64,000 nucleotides of DNA. Origin: Undaria pinnatifida. Taxonomy: Eukaryota; Sar; Phaeophyceae; Laminariales; Alariaceae. Shown here piece after piece: positions 22,438-33,889 of the stretch. The notes below the pieces were generated by a model that worked only from the letters and a program-made list of their open reading frames with translations, made no database searches and had not been told where the DNA came from. The DNA lies in the NCBI GenBank assembly GCA_012845835.1, contig JABAKD010000012.1, positions 10,858,213-10,922,212 on the forward strand, given 5' to 3'. How positions within the stretch are numbered: the first letter of the stretch is position 1; the number at the start of each line of letters is the position of its first letter. The position numbers and the translations under genes are program-made.

Positions 22438-22708
22438 AGACGCGTGCTACGATAATAGAGGTGTGCCGCTTTTTGGCTTTTTCGTTTCTGAAAGACGGCG
22501 CTCCTTAACCCAAAATCGTCGGAAACAACAGGTATCTTGCTTGCGCGATTCTCGTCGTGTATCGAGGCCATGGAATTTTTCATCCGGGCTGGCAGCAGCT
22601 TTATTCTTCTCCAAAACAGGTTTTCGGAGAGAGAGGTCTTAACCTCCCAAATCGAGGAACCTCAGGAAAAAAAAAGTGGTGCACGCCTCTATCGTAGCCT
22701 GCGTCTCG
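22438..22708. mobile_element. FB1 element, copy k
   Basis: GACGCGTGCTACGATAATAGAGG to CTATCGTAGCCTGCGTC (the first is given with its AAT insertion). Includes GGCGCTCCTTAACCCAAAAT and GAGGCCATGGAATTTTTCAT. Confidence 0.8.
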
Positions 22709-22754
22709 GTGTTTCAGAGCTACCGGTTAGCAAACATTATTTTGCATACTTTAT

Positions 22755-22912
22755 GTATAGGACTACTGTAAGTAAGACATAGAGGCTTGGTCGAAGTCGT
22801 GCGAACGAACGCCTTCGAAGCCATTTTTTCGGGTGAGATATTCAGCTTCTTCTCATGTTAGGAGCTAAAAAAATTCTCAGAATCTGCTGCGCCCCTACCG
22901 TGGGATGGCCCC
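22755..22912. mobile_element. W family element, copy 2 (right half)
   Basis: AGAGGCTTGGTCGAAGTCGT, CCTTCGAAGCCATTTTTTCG and CCCCTACCGTGGGATGGCCC match 18720-18875. Confidence 0.6.
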
Positions 22913-23961
22913 TCCACAAGAAACGGAGGGACAGTCCTGTAGTGCAGCGCCGACGAGGTGTCTACTCGTGCTGTTACCTAGGTGTACATGTTTAAGGCTG
23001 AATGGAGGGTTCGGGATGATATTGGTTCTAGCCAAGTTTGTTTATTGTTATAATCTCGCGGCAGAGGCCTTGGTAGGCAAAAAATCTGTAGGGAATAGGG
23101 GCGTTCCGTGCCATGCGCTTCGTACTTTCATCAGTTTTTTTTACGGCTTTAGAGTGGTGGATGGAATATCTCCGCATGTTAGGCCTTGGTCTTGTTGTGT
23201 GTTTGTTGTAGAAGACTAAGATTATAACTACTAGGAAACTGTTAACAGTTGCACTATCTATTCATCACGTCTATGCTGCATATTCGTGTTCTGATCAGTT
23301 TGTCGTTAGAACGAATGTGGTCGGGAGTTTTAGCGCACCACGCAACGTATTGAGCGCATCAACAAATCAACAATAATAACAACAAAAAACATTATTGATG
23401 AGAGAACACGCTATCTATGCATAATAGTACACAATATAAAAATAATCACTAAAATAATATATCACATCATCAACATGACCTAAACGTACCATAAAACAAT
23501 TAATGTTGTACCTAGTACACCGCAGAACAAGAGGGAGGATCCATTATGGTATTGATAGCAGTAAGTACAGGAAGTAGTAGTACTATTATTATTGCATAAA
23601 ATAGATTAAATAATAGTGTTCTCCTGTGTTGACCCTGCGTGTATAGAGTTTTCAGATATATATCCCCGGGAGTTACATGCCTACATACAGAGTTCTAACT
23701 TACATTGCAGAGCGTCAGTGTATATAATCTGTTTTTGTTCTTGTTTTTGTGGTGCTATATTCTGTCTTCAGTTTTATTCAATTGCGAGTAGCAAGGAAGT
23801 GATGCGACTAAATAAATACAAATCCAGCTGCTCGCCCTCGGACAAATTCCGAAGCTCACATTATCTCCGCGACGGGAAGAGAGTACGTGATACACGTCCA
23901 AATATGGACCACGGACAGAAGAGGTTGACGAGATCTTCCCCGGGCAAAAACGACGCGCGTT
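22913..23961. other. Intergenic, partly AT-rich
   Basis: 23340-23620 is AT-rich with CAACAATAATAACAAC-type runs. No gene is recognised; the 104-codon frame at 22905-23219 begins inside W. Confidence 0.4.
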
Positions 23962-24281
23962 ATGTTTTTTTTTCTTCTTTTTCGCACACTTCTTGTTCTT
24001 TCCCGCTTCTGGACAAGCCGTGGTCACAGGTGTCGTCCCTTCTTCCCCCCGGTTCTTGCGTTCAAATTTTTATCGCGCATATGTAGGGTTCAGCAATCTC
24101 ACTGCTCGTGGATTTTTCATGGAGTGTTGCTAACTCACGCTCTCGCGTTTTCCGCAAGCCAATTTGTGCGCAAGAAAAAGTCCCCACGAATTGATACGAG
24201 TATGCACTCGGGGGGATTCGAACTCACGAAACTGCCCTATACCAGGCTCAAGGATAACCTGATACGCCACCGGGGCGACCG
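23962..24281 (-). mobile_element. SINE-A, copy b (full length)
   Basis: On the minus strand: tRNA-like head GGTCGCCCCGGTGGCGTATC with an A-box-like TGGCGTATCAGG and a B-box-like GAGTTCGAATCCC; a body with TTTTTCTTGCGCACAAATTG and GCGCGAGAGCGTGAGTTAG; then an A-rich tail (poly-T at 23966-23975 on plus). Non-coding retroposon presumably transcribed by Pol III and mobilised by a LINE not present here. Confidence 0.8.
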
Positions 24282-24330
24282 GCTTATATATTATGATATA
24301 GTCTAGGTACATAGATATAGAACTTTTTAA

Positions 24331-24640
24331 CGCGTGCTACGATAGAGGCATACCTTTTTTGGGCGAAAATGGTTTCTGGATGACTTAAGACACTCCTTAA
24401 CCCAACAATCGTCGGAAATAGGTGCCATTTTTTAGCACAGTTCTCGTTGTGTACCTATCCACTACTACTACACATGGATAGACCATGGAAATGTTTATTA
24501 TTACCCGAAAACAGTTTCATTTTCTTCAAAAAAAACGTTTTTAGGGTTTTAAGAACAGGACATCTCGTACGCTCCTGAATGAGGGAATCTCCACCGAAAA
24601 AAAAAGGGTGCACCTCTTCTACCGTACGTAGCATGCGTTT
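24331..24640. mobile_element. FB1 element, copy l
   Basis: ACGCGTGCTACGATAGAGGC to CGTAGCATGCGTTTTTT. CACTCCTTAACCCAACAATC and AGACCATGGAAATGTTTATT are kept. A partial second copy follows at 24650-24770 (TGAATGGCGGGTGCTCC, GACCCAAAATCGTCAG). Confidence 0.75.
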
Positions 24641-25837
24641 TTTTTTTTGCTGTTTTTGCCAAATGTTTTCTGAATGGCGGGTGCTCCATAAATTAACCAA
24701 CCTTGACCCAAAATCGTCAGAATGCCGTTTTCTACTTTTTGTTTGCGATTGTATTAGTTTATTGTACACATATAATACAACAATCGCGTATTACATACAA
24801 CGTGATGAGGGGAATTGCGTGTAGTAGTTGACATTATAACTCAAGTTGCTGTTGTTGATGTCCAGGTGTTGCCTCGGGGGGTCCTTGACGCCTCCTCAGA
24901 AGGGACAAGTGTGTCTATCGCGAGACCACAGCTGGCTACCGTATACGAGTACGAAGAACCAAGATGATAGTAGAAATCTCTTATTATTATGGACCAGAGC
25001 TTGCTTGGTTTGGTCAGGATACAGGAGTGACTTCATGGGGGAGAGTAGGGGCGGGGGGTGGAAGTGGTAGCTTGGCTCTGGCCAAGCTACAAGTACCGGC
25101 TCTCGTGATATGGTAAGACATACAAAGCGTCATGCCAAACGTTACTTCTGAGTGTAAGCTGCTAACTGCCTGCGTCGGACACTCCATAGGGCCACGCGCT
25201 GCATATTTGAAGTAGAGGTGAAGACCAACCCAACACATAGCCAATCACATCCACAGACCTGCACGACCTCAAGGACCAAACTACCCTAAATGCGAGCGCG
25301 CACAGGTTCTATGTAATATAAGCCAATCGGCGCAGGGCGTGGCCTAAGACATGGTGCTGGCATTGTTATACTCTTACGTATTAAACAGATTCCGTGATTA
25401 ATCATACGGTCGTGCTATACGTGTACGTGATTATTCCTGTATCGTACGACAGTTTCTAACCGCTCAACAGATTCCGAATCTCACGGTCGATTCCGAATCA
25501 CACGAAAGTTAAACAACAGAAATCAGACATTAGTTAAACCAACAGGGATGGACGGTTGGTCTGTTGCGCATAAAAATGGCGCGTGCGAAGTCGAACACCA
25601 TAATCACATTATTAGCCCGTGGCACCCTGAATAGTCGTAGATGCAGAACACACGACGATATAGCCATGTCCAAGTAAGACACCAGGAAATCGATAAGTGG
25701 ATGGAAGATACTGCTATTCAAAACAACGACAGCTAATGAGGCTATAGACCAACCCACACCTCGTGATTGAGGCGAAGACGCCTCTGGTGGGGGTACTCCG
25801 TGGGCCTACCGTTCAACAGAGTGCTAGGCAGAAAGTA

Positions 25838-26206
25838 CTAATGTATGGCAACGCAGGACACACGGGAAGGGGCTCCGGGAAAAGTAAATACCGAGAGCGG
25901 GATTGTTTGGTACCCATTGGCGACTAAGACTTCCGTTGCACATGAAACGCTGACGCGGGGGAGCATGTCGACCAGGCTGTGGCCGGTGAGGGCTGGGACA
26001 CCCAAGGGGCGAACCAACTTGACGGGGACAAGGAACGGCGTAGACGAAAGTGAGATTGCGTGCACGCCGACGAACTCGAGGTGGAAGGTGTCGGTGGTCG
26101 GTCGGTTACTCGCACCGAAAATTCTAATGGCAGGCATGGCGCAGTGTCGCGCATCGATGGTGAACACTTCACCAACAGCATCACATACGAGCGTGCCGGG
26201 TACCAC
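25838..26206 (-). CDS. Unrecognised 122-codon frame in tandem unit 1
   Basis: The minus-strand product includes FTIDARHCAMPAIRIFGAS, PFLVPVKLVRPLGVP and VLVANGYQTIPLSVFTFPG. It reads like a folded beta-rich protein, and unit 2 has a homologue (27291-27725) with about ten substitutions in 115 residues. The plus strand of the same DNA is also open (178 codons), so coding status is unproven. No family recognised; it may be a damaged gene inside a satellite unit. Confidence 0.25.
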   Translation of the reverse strand: MVPGTLVCDAVGEVFTIDARHCAMPAIRIFGASNRPTTDTFHLEFVGVHAISLSSTPFLVPVKLVRPLGVPALTGHSLVDMLPRVSVSCATEVLVANGYQTIPLSVFTFPGAPSRVSCVAIH

Positions 26207-27290
26207 TCAAGATGCTCGCGCGCACTATCCTCCAAGAATCTCCGACCCCACCTACCCGCCCGACACTCTTCAACCTCCAACCTTCCCCCCCCCCGATCCA
26301 CCTTCAACATTAACCACTCGATCAAGGGTCGGCTTCCTTGTTGAAGCGGTTGGTCGTCCTGCCGACGACGTCAAATATTAAGGTGTTGCCTCGAGGGATT
26401 CTTGACGCCTCCTCAGAAGGGACAGATGTGTCTATCGCGAAACCACAGCTAGCAACCGTATAAAACCAGGATGATAGTAGAAATCTTTCATTATTATGGA
26501 CAAGAGCTTGCTTGGTTTGGTCATACAGGAATGACTCGATGGGGGAAGGGAGGGCGGGGGGGGGGGTGCAAGTGGTAGCTTGGCTCTGGCCAAGCTACAA
26601 GTACCGGCTCTCGTAGTATGTCAAGACATACAAAGCGTCATGCCAAACGTCACTTCTGAGTGTAAGCTGCTAACTGCCTACGTCGGACACTCCATAAGGC
26701 CACGCGCTGCATACTTGAAGTAGGGGTGAAGATCAACCCAATACATAGCCAATCACATCCACAGACCTGCACGTCCTCAAGGACCAAACTACCCTAAATG
26801 CGAGCGTGCAGGTTCTATGTAACTGAAGGCAATCAGCGCAGGGCGTGGCCTAAGACATGGTGCTGGCATTGTTAAACTCCTACGTACTAAACAGATTCCG
26901 TGTGATTAATCATACGGTCGTGCTATACGTGTACGTGATTATTCCTGTATCGTACGACAGTTTCTAACCGCTCAACAGATTCCGAATCTCACGGTCGATT
27001 CCGAATCACACGAAAGTTAAACAACAGAAAAATCACACGGTATTTGACCAACAGGGATGGACGGTTGGTCTATCTATAATAAAATTATCGCGTACGAAGT
27101 GGAACACCATAACATTAGCCCACCCTGAATGGTATTAGATGCAAATCACACGGCGATATAGCCATGTCCAACTAAGACATCAGGAAACCGATACGTGGAC
27201 GGAAGATACTACTATGCAAAATGACGGCAGCTAATGCGGCTATAAACCAACCCACACCTCGTGATTGAGGCGAAGACGCCTCTGGTGGGG

Positions 27291-27725
27291 TTACTCCGTG
27301 GGCCTACCGTTTAGGAGAGTGCTAGGCGAAACGTGCTGATGTATGGCAACGCAGGTTACAAGGGAAGGGGCTCCGGGAAAAGTAAATACCGAGAGCGGGA
27401 TTGTTTGGTACCCATTGGCGACTAAGATTTGCGTTCCACACGAAACGCTGTCTCGGGGGAGCATGTCGACCAGGCTGCGGCCGGTAAGGACTGGGACACC
27501 CAAGGGGCGAACCAACTTGACGGGGACAAGGAACGGCGTGGACGAAAGTGAGATTGCGTGCACGCCGGCGAACTCGAGGTGGAAGGTGTCGGTGGTCGGT
27601 CGGTTACTCGCACCGAAAATTCTAATGGCAGGCATGGCGCAGTGTCGCGCATCGATGGTGAATACGTCACCAGTAGCATCACATGCGGCCGGGTGCCGGG
27701 TACAACTCAAGATGCTCGCGCGCAC
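27291..27725 (-). CDS. Unrecognised 144-codon frame in tandem unit 2
   Basis: Homologue of the frame at 25838-26206, extended at both ends. Differences are mostly amino-acid changing (V/A, H/R, V/D, A/G, R/L, S/T), arguing against strong purifying selection on this frame. A neighbouring minus frame in unit 1 (25530-25757) is broken by a stop in unit 2. Confidence 0.22.
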   Translation of the reverse strand: MRASILSCTRHPAACDATGDVFTIDARHCAMPAIRIFGASNRPTTDTFHLEFAGVHAISLSSTPFLVPVKLVRPLGVPVLTGRSLVDMLPRDSVSCGTQILVANGYQTIPLSVFTFPGAPSLVTCVAIHQHVSPSTLLNGRPTE

Positions 27726-28777
27726 TATCCCCCAAGAGTCTCAGACCCCACCTACCCGCCCGACACTCTTCAACCTCCAACCTTCCCCCCCCCCGATCCA
27801 CCTTCAACATTAACCACTCGATCAAGGGTCGGCTTCCTTGTTGAAGCGGTTGGTCGTCCTGCCGGCGACGCCAAGTATCAAGGTGTTGCTTCGAGGGATT
27901 CTCGACGTTTCCTCAGAAGGGACAGATGTGTCTATCGCGAGACCACAGCTGGCAGCCGTATACGAGTGTAACCAAGATGATAGTAGAAATCTCTCATTAT
28001 TATGGACCAGAGCTTGCTTGGTTTAGTCAGGATACAGGAGTGGCTCGATGGGAGAAGGGAGAGGGTGTGTGTGTGGAAGCGGTAGCTTGGCTCTGGCCAA
28101 GCTTCAAGTACCGGCTCTCGTAATATGGTAAGACATACAAAGCGTCATGCCAAACGCCACTCCTGAGTGTAAACTGCTAACTGCCTACGTCGGACACTCC
28201 ATAAGGCCACGCGCTGCATACTTGAAGTAGAGGTAAAGACCAACCCAACACATAGCCAATCACATCCACAGACCTACACGACCTCAAGGACCGAACTTAC
28301 CAAATGCGAGAGCGCAGGTTCTATGTAATATGAGGCAATCGGCGCTGGGCGTGGCCTAAGACATGCTACTGGCATTGTTATACTCCTACGCACTCAACAG
28401 ATTCCGTGACTCATCATGCATTCGTGCTATATGTGTACGTGCTTATTCCTGTATCGTACGACAATTCCTAATCGCACTACATAATCCGAACCTCACGGTC
28501 GACTCCGAATCACACGACAGTTGAAGAACCAACAGGGATGGGCGGTTGGTCCATTCCACATAAAAATGGCGCGTACGAAGTGAAAAACCGTAACACCTCT
28601 GACAAGACATCCGATCCGTACCAATTATACTATATGGCAATAACCAGCCGCCGGTGTGTCTCGCAGCTTGCAAATATGAGAATATCGATCCTAAGTTTTT
28701 CGAACTCACAACTGGCTATAGTATACCTGGTACAACAGAGGCGATGTTTTTTTTCACCAGGTTGTCCTTTTAGATTA

Positions 28778-29455
28778 TTACAAAAATTAAAATACACTCT
28801 AGCTGTGAGATCGAATAGTTTGTCGAAACTCATCTTTGCAAGCTGTGTGTGATACTCCGATCGCGCGTATTACGGGTTGTGTGTCCTCATTAAGGATATA
28901 GGTCGGCGACTCCCCTTGCAACTACAGTGTAGCTATCAGGGTCAACAGGGTGATGTTAGGCAGTCTGTGCGCGGAAACTATATAACCCGTTCCTGAGGGG
29001 GACAAAATCTGACAGCTGTGGAAGGTATGCATCAGTTTATCAAGTGAATCCTGTAAGTCGAATATCCGGTGAGGGGAGGGCGGAGTTTTTAAGGACGTGG
29101 GGGCCTGATTTTGATCAAAAGGGGGGCGGGAGGGGGGAAGGGGGGGGAGGGGACGGGTGGGGCAGGTCTATTTGTGCGTGGAAACTATAAATATTTCTTG
29201 TGGGGAAGGGGGAGGAATGTGGCGGGGGGGGCCGGGGGCGGGGGGGGAGGGCTTTAGGTCGCATAGATGTAGGGGTTGGCTATACGCGTGGTGCTAGGTC
29301 TAGGCGATGGTGCGGGTGGTGGGTGAATGAGGGGGCTTTGGGGACGGGGGTGGGTGGGAATTGCAGCAGCGGCATGGACGGCTCTGAAACGATAACGAGG
29401 CGATATCCAGGGCGTGGAAGTGTTTATTACTCTGGCGGATTTCGATAGTAGGTGG
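28778..29455 (-). mobile_element. Repeat family A, inverted copy
   Basis: Read on the minus strand it ends with GTCGCCGACCTATATCCTTA and CAGCTGTGAGATCG in the family order. Further right are GGCGGAGTTTTTAAGG, TATACGCGTGGTGCTAGGTC and TAGGCGATGGTGCGGGTGG. It faces the direct copy at 29735, making a large inverted repeat around 29460-29735. Confidence 0.7.
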
Positions 29456-29502
29456 GGCGTTTAAGCAAGAGGGAGCGAGGGAAAAAAAAAAAAAAAAAGG
29501 CA

Positions 29503-29526
29503 GGGGGGGGGGGGGGGGGGGGGGGG
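29503..29526. repeat. Run of 24 G
   Basis: Uninterrupted G tract just after an A run of 16, near the axis of the inverted A copies. Confidence 0.95.
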
Positions 29527-29734
29527 TAAGGGTTTTCAGGAGGTTTAGGTCACATATAATATTAAATTAGATTATGTATGATATGTACTCGTGTCGTACT
29601 CAAAGTTATTTTTTTTCCTTAGACAGCCTTACTTAGACAGCGTTATGGCTATGTATGCCATGGAGTTCCACAAGTAACAAGCCTCAGAAATAAGTTGACG
29701 CACCTCCCTACTGGTCGCAGCATATATACTCCGT

Positions 29735-30806
29735 ATGTACCAGAGCAATAACCAATACCAGGCAGTTGATATCACCTCATAACCTTTCTATTAATAGCCA
29801 TTCATGCCGTCCCTCCAATTCATAGACCTTAACTGATATGCATCTATGCGACCCAAAAAAGCTGTTGGAAATCCCCCCCCCCCCCCCGACCTTTGAACAT
29901 TCCGCCATCTCCTCACTGGGTACACGAGATACAGGATATACATGATAAACTGATACATTCCTTCCACAGCCGTTAGATTTGTCCCCTTAAATGATTTACG
30001 AGTATAGTTTCCGCGCACAGATTGAGTTGCTCCGCCCGTTTCTCCCCCGCCCTTCCCCCCCCCCCCCCCGCTTCCTCTTGCTCAAACCCAGGCCTCCACG
30101 CCCTAAAAACCTCCGCCCTCCCCTCACCGGTTACACGACTTACAGGATATACTTGATAAACTGATGGTGCATTTCCTTCCACAGCTGTCAGATTTTGTTC
30201 CCCTCAACAACAAGTTTTATGCTTTCCGCGCACAGGTTGATTGACATCACCCTGTTGACCCTGGTACAAGCTACTGTTATAAGGCTTAGTTTGGGTAAGC
30301 TTTTGGTTAACCTTTTGCAAGTGGTCAAACGGACTATTACCCCACTAAATTCCTTAACAAATGGCGTCGTCGACAGACCATGGGTTTTTGGGTCGTGGGT
30401 TCGATCCCCACATCCACCATAATAAACTTTTTCAGATTTTCCCATGGCGAACTTGAAAAATACTCTCCCCGGTATACCCAGGAAATGAAACGGCTTGGAT
30501 ATATTGACAGGTCCGCCCGTATATCCGGCCGACCTGCTATCCCGCCGTTTCAGGGGGGGAGAGTGTTATAAGGCTTAGTTTGGGTAAGCTTTTGGTTAAC
30601 CTTTTGCAAGTGGTCAAACGGACTATTACCCCACTAATAACCTTAACACTACACTGTAGTTCCAAGGCGAGTCGCCGACCTTTATCCTTACTAAGGACAC
30701 ACACCCCGTAATACGCGCGATCGGAGTATCACACACAACTTGCAAAGAAGATGTGTTTCGACAAAATTTTCGATCTCACAGCTGGAGTGTATTTATTTTT
30801 ATAACA
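29735..30806 (+). mobile_element. Repeat family A, direct copy with TRIM inserted
   Basis: Blocks in order: GGCAGTTGATATCACCTCAT, TATGCGACCCAAAAAAGCTG, CTCACTGGGTACACGAG, AGTTTCCGCGCACAGATTG, CCTCACCGGTTACACGAC, GACCCTGGTACAAGCTAC. The TRIM-like element (30275-30648) then interrupts, and the family resumes with CTACACTGTAGTTCCAAGG and TTTCGATCTCACAGCTGGA. Lacks a coding frame. Confidence 0.75.
30275..30648 (+). mobile_element. TRIM-like LTR miniature carrying a tRNA 3' half, copy B
   Basis: Two 85-bp direct terminal repeats (30275-30359, 30564-30648), both starting TGTTATAAGG and ending CCTTAACA, differ at three positions. The 204-bp interior starts two bases after the 5' repeat with TGGCGTCGTCGACAGA (30362-30377), where a primer-binding site is expected, and ends in AGGGGGGGAGAG (30552-30563), where a polypurine tract is expected. 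CTAC flanks both ends, while uninterrupted family A copies have it once (TACAAGCTACACTGTAG), so the target duplication is 4 bp. The interior contains a perfect tRNA T-arm (GTGGG TTCGATC CCCAC, 30395-30411) followed by ATCCACCA. A-box-like TGGTCAAACGG (30322-30332, in the repeat) and B-box-like GGTTCGATCCC (30398-30408) are 65 bp apart. No protein is encoded. Confidence 0.85.
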
Positions 30807-30994
30807 TGTACGAGGTATGTATGATATATATGAGCCACGGATATTTGATGTGTCCAACCGCTTTTTGTTGCTGGTGCCCCATCTTTTTTCGAAGAAATGG
30901 GCGGCTTATCTTTTAATCGATCAATACTATTGTTCACCTATTATATATGAATCGAATAATTGGAGAAACACATCAATCAATCGACCAATCAATG

Positions 30995-31885
<891 letters not shown>

Positions 31886-32119
31886 TCGTTTTTCCTCATC
31901 CCATGTCTTATCCTCGCACTACTACTCTTCTTCCCCCTCCCTTCAAGTAGTTACTCAGATCCGGGGAGGAGACAGATAGCCGGCCCTCGTCCCCCTCCCC
32001 ACTACGGTACGTGCCTTCACTTTTATGGCGAGAAGAATTCATAATTTTCTTCCCTCGTCAACTCGCGTCGAATTGTTGTATCTTCCCACGCTGCTAGGCG
32101 CTCTCAGCAGTTAATTGAT

Positions 32120-32245
32120 CCATTTTTTTCTTTTTTCATTTTTTGCAATGAAGAAGTCAAATCTTACCACGATGGGAATCGAACTCAAGGACCAACGCTA
32201 TTATTACAGTATTCGAGGGCAATCACTAGACTATCGGGGCGACTG
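32120..32245 (-). mobile_element. SINE-C: tRNA-like head with A-rich tail
   Basis: On the minus strand it starts CAGTCGCCCCGATAGTCTAG, has A-box-like TAGTCTAGTGATT and B-box-like GAGTTCGATTCCC, then an A-rich tail (poly-T-rich 32122-32145 on plus). The head shares GTCGCCCCG and CCTCGA with SINE-A but differs elsewhere. It does not fold into a convincing cloverleaf, so I do not call a tRNA gene. Confidence 0.5.
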
Positions 32246-33667
32246 GCATATATATATATATATGTCCGGGTGTGAGTTATCGTGCGTGCTATGCGGTACT
32301 ATACGGTACAACACTAACTACAGGACGCCTGTGATGCACTTACTCGTTGTAACAAAAAGAAACAGGGTAGTATCAAGAAAAAGCCAGGCAGAGAATCCGG
32401 CGTCCCCAAGAATTCAAGGAAGACTCGAGGCTGTGGGGCCTCTCTCTGAAAACTTGAAAATATGAAAAGTTTAAAAAAAAAAACCTCTACCCTCCCGAGA
32501 AGAACTTCCGACGCCTTGGATCGTGGTGCTGAGCCTATACCTGGTACTTACTATTTGATTAAGATAAAAAAACAGGACTACGTACGCGGTTGGGGGTTGT
32601 AAGACCTACCAGGTATTACAATGGAAAGCCGATACTGCTGTACGTAGTTTGGCCTACAAAGCGTTTGCCAACTTTTTTCGGGGTTATTTGCTGACAGATT
32701 CCGAGTACATCGCTATGGGGAAAATATGACTATAATGTTTTTTTTCTAGCTCTTTTTGGGGTCATGCGGCCAAACAGGTCAATTGTCTATTTTTCATCAA
32801 GCCTTGATCAACACTGCCCACCAAACACGATTGACCTTCGATCTCGAGATAGAGACAACCATGGTCACTCCTCTTTGTTCCGGACAAGGCCACATGAGTG
32901 GAGGTGACAGCGCTGAAGAGTTTATCTCGATCCATGCCCTAGGGTATGAGAGGTTGCTTGTGTCGTCGTGTGGTCTTCCGTCACATCCTCTACAAAATCT
33001 GTTTTTCGCCCGTCGTTGGGAGACGGTAAAGAGTTTTTGTCTGTTTAGTACACACCAGCCGCGAAATGTGTTTTCAACAGAGGCCTGATCGGCGCCCGCC
33101 ACAAATCACCGGCCGTAGAGCGAGCGCTGTACATCAAGGGGGGTCGGGCCCCCTAACGAGCTCGCCACGTTCAGCGTTCACGACGCTGTCATTGATTTCG
33201 TCGCACGAAGTGTGTGGAGAACACGAAATTGCGCCGCGTCTAATCCAAGATCTGCTTGAGAAATTCTCAGGCCGATGTTGGACAAGATCGCCGCGAGAAA
33301 TCGTTTTTTCCCCGGAATTCTGGAAATATTCAAAAATAAGCTAGCAAATTGGTTCCATAGACGACCGTTCAGGCAAAGTTTGGCTGGGATCTTCGGGAAT
33401 TCCAAACTTTAGGCGTTCCATTGTCACCGCTCGAACCCCATATTCTTTTCTCCGATTTTTCAGCACTGAAACGCGGACATCATCCTGTCATAACAAGTAA
33501 CTTTGGTTTGTGGATGCAGCCCAATGTACCTGTGTACCAAACGTTTTCTCTTTTCGTGTCAGTAGCGTGCCATTGAATAAAAATAGTATTTTATTTACCA
33601 GAAAAATATTATCGTGGCCACGCCCCCGCAGCGGCTCTGAGTCGCTGTCAATAGCCTATAATCTACT
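32246..33667. other. Intergenic, no gene recognised
   Basis: Several mid-sized frames (32756-33088 plus, 32797-33102 minus, 33066-33344 plus) overlap. None is recognised and no splice-linked model is convincing. Confidence 0.4.
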
Positions 33668-33888
33668 GTTGTTATTATTATTGTTATTTTTTTTTGCCCT
33701 CCGACAACATAGCGTAGATACGTTTCCGATGTAAATCGAATATCCTTCCATAAAGAAGCAGTAGTAACTAATATGAAGTCGAATGATCGCACCATAATGC
33801 AGTGGTATCTTCCGCAAACCATTTGCCCATTTTCTTTCCCCACATCTTCTCCTGTTATCCATACTCACAAGCAGTAGAAAAAGTCGCA
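33668..33888 (-). mobile_element. R220 repeat, copy 2
   Basis: Inverted match to 14945-15160. Plus strand begins TTGTTATTATTATTGTT, then GCCCTCCGACAACATAGCG. It lies immediately left of FB1 copy m; the A-rich tail points away from FB1. Confidence 0.65.
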
Positions 33889-33889
33889 T

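Larger units (their letters stand above)
24866..28600. repeat. 1.5 kb tandem repeat, about 2.5 units
   Basis: Unit starts (GTGTTGCCTCG or GTGTTGCTTCG, then GGATTCT or TCCTTGACG) lie at about 24866, 26386 and 27884. The period is about 1.5 kb and the third unit stops near 28600. Each unit holds TTGGCTCTGGCCAAGCT, ACAGATTCCG repeated, and CACCTCGTGATTGAGGCG. The first two units also hold a strongly conserved GC-rich core (25845-26340; 27343-27840) open in both directions. AT-richer parts diverge more. Confidence 0.9.

Noticed and set aside
25845-26381. 178-codon plus-strand frame in the tandem repeat as the coding strand
   Set aside because: In the second unit this frame is shifted and ends early; its product is low-complexity at the C-terminal half.
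30275-30648. Simple tandem duplication as the explanation for the paired 85-bp repeats
   Set aside because: TG...CA ends, purine tract position and the CTAC duplication at a site that is intact in other copies point to insertion, not local duplication.
32167-32239. A 73-nt segment tested as a functional tRNA gene (minus strand)
   Set aside because: The B-box aligns, but acceptor, D and T stems do not pair convincingly and an A-rich tail follows; treated as a SINE head.
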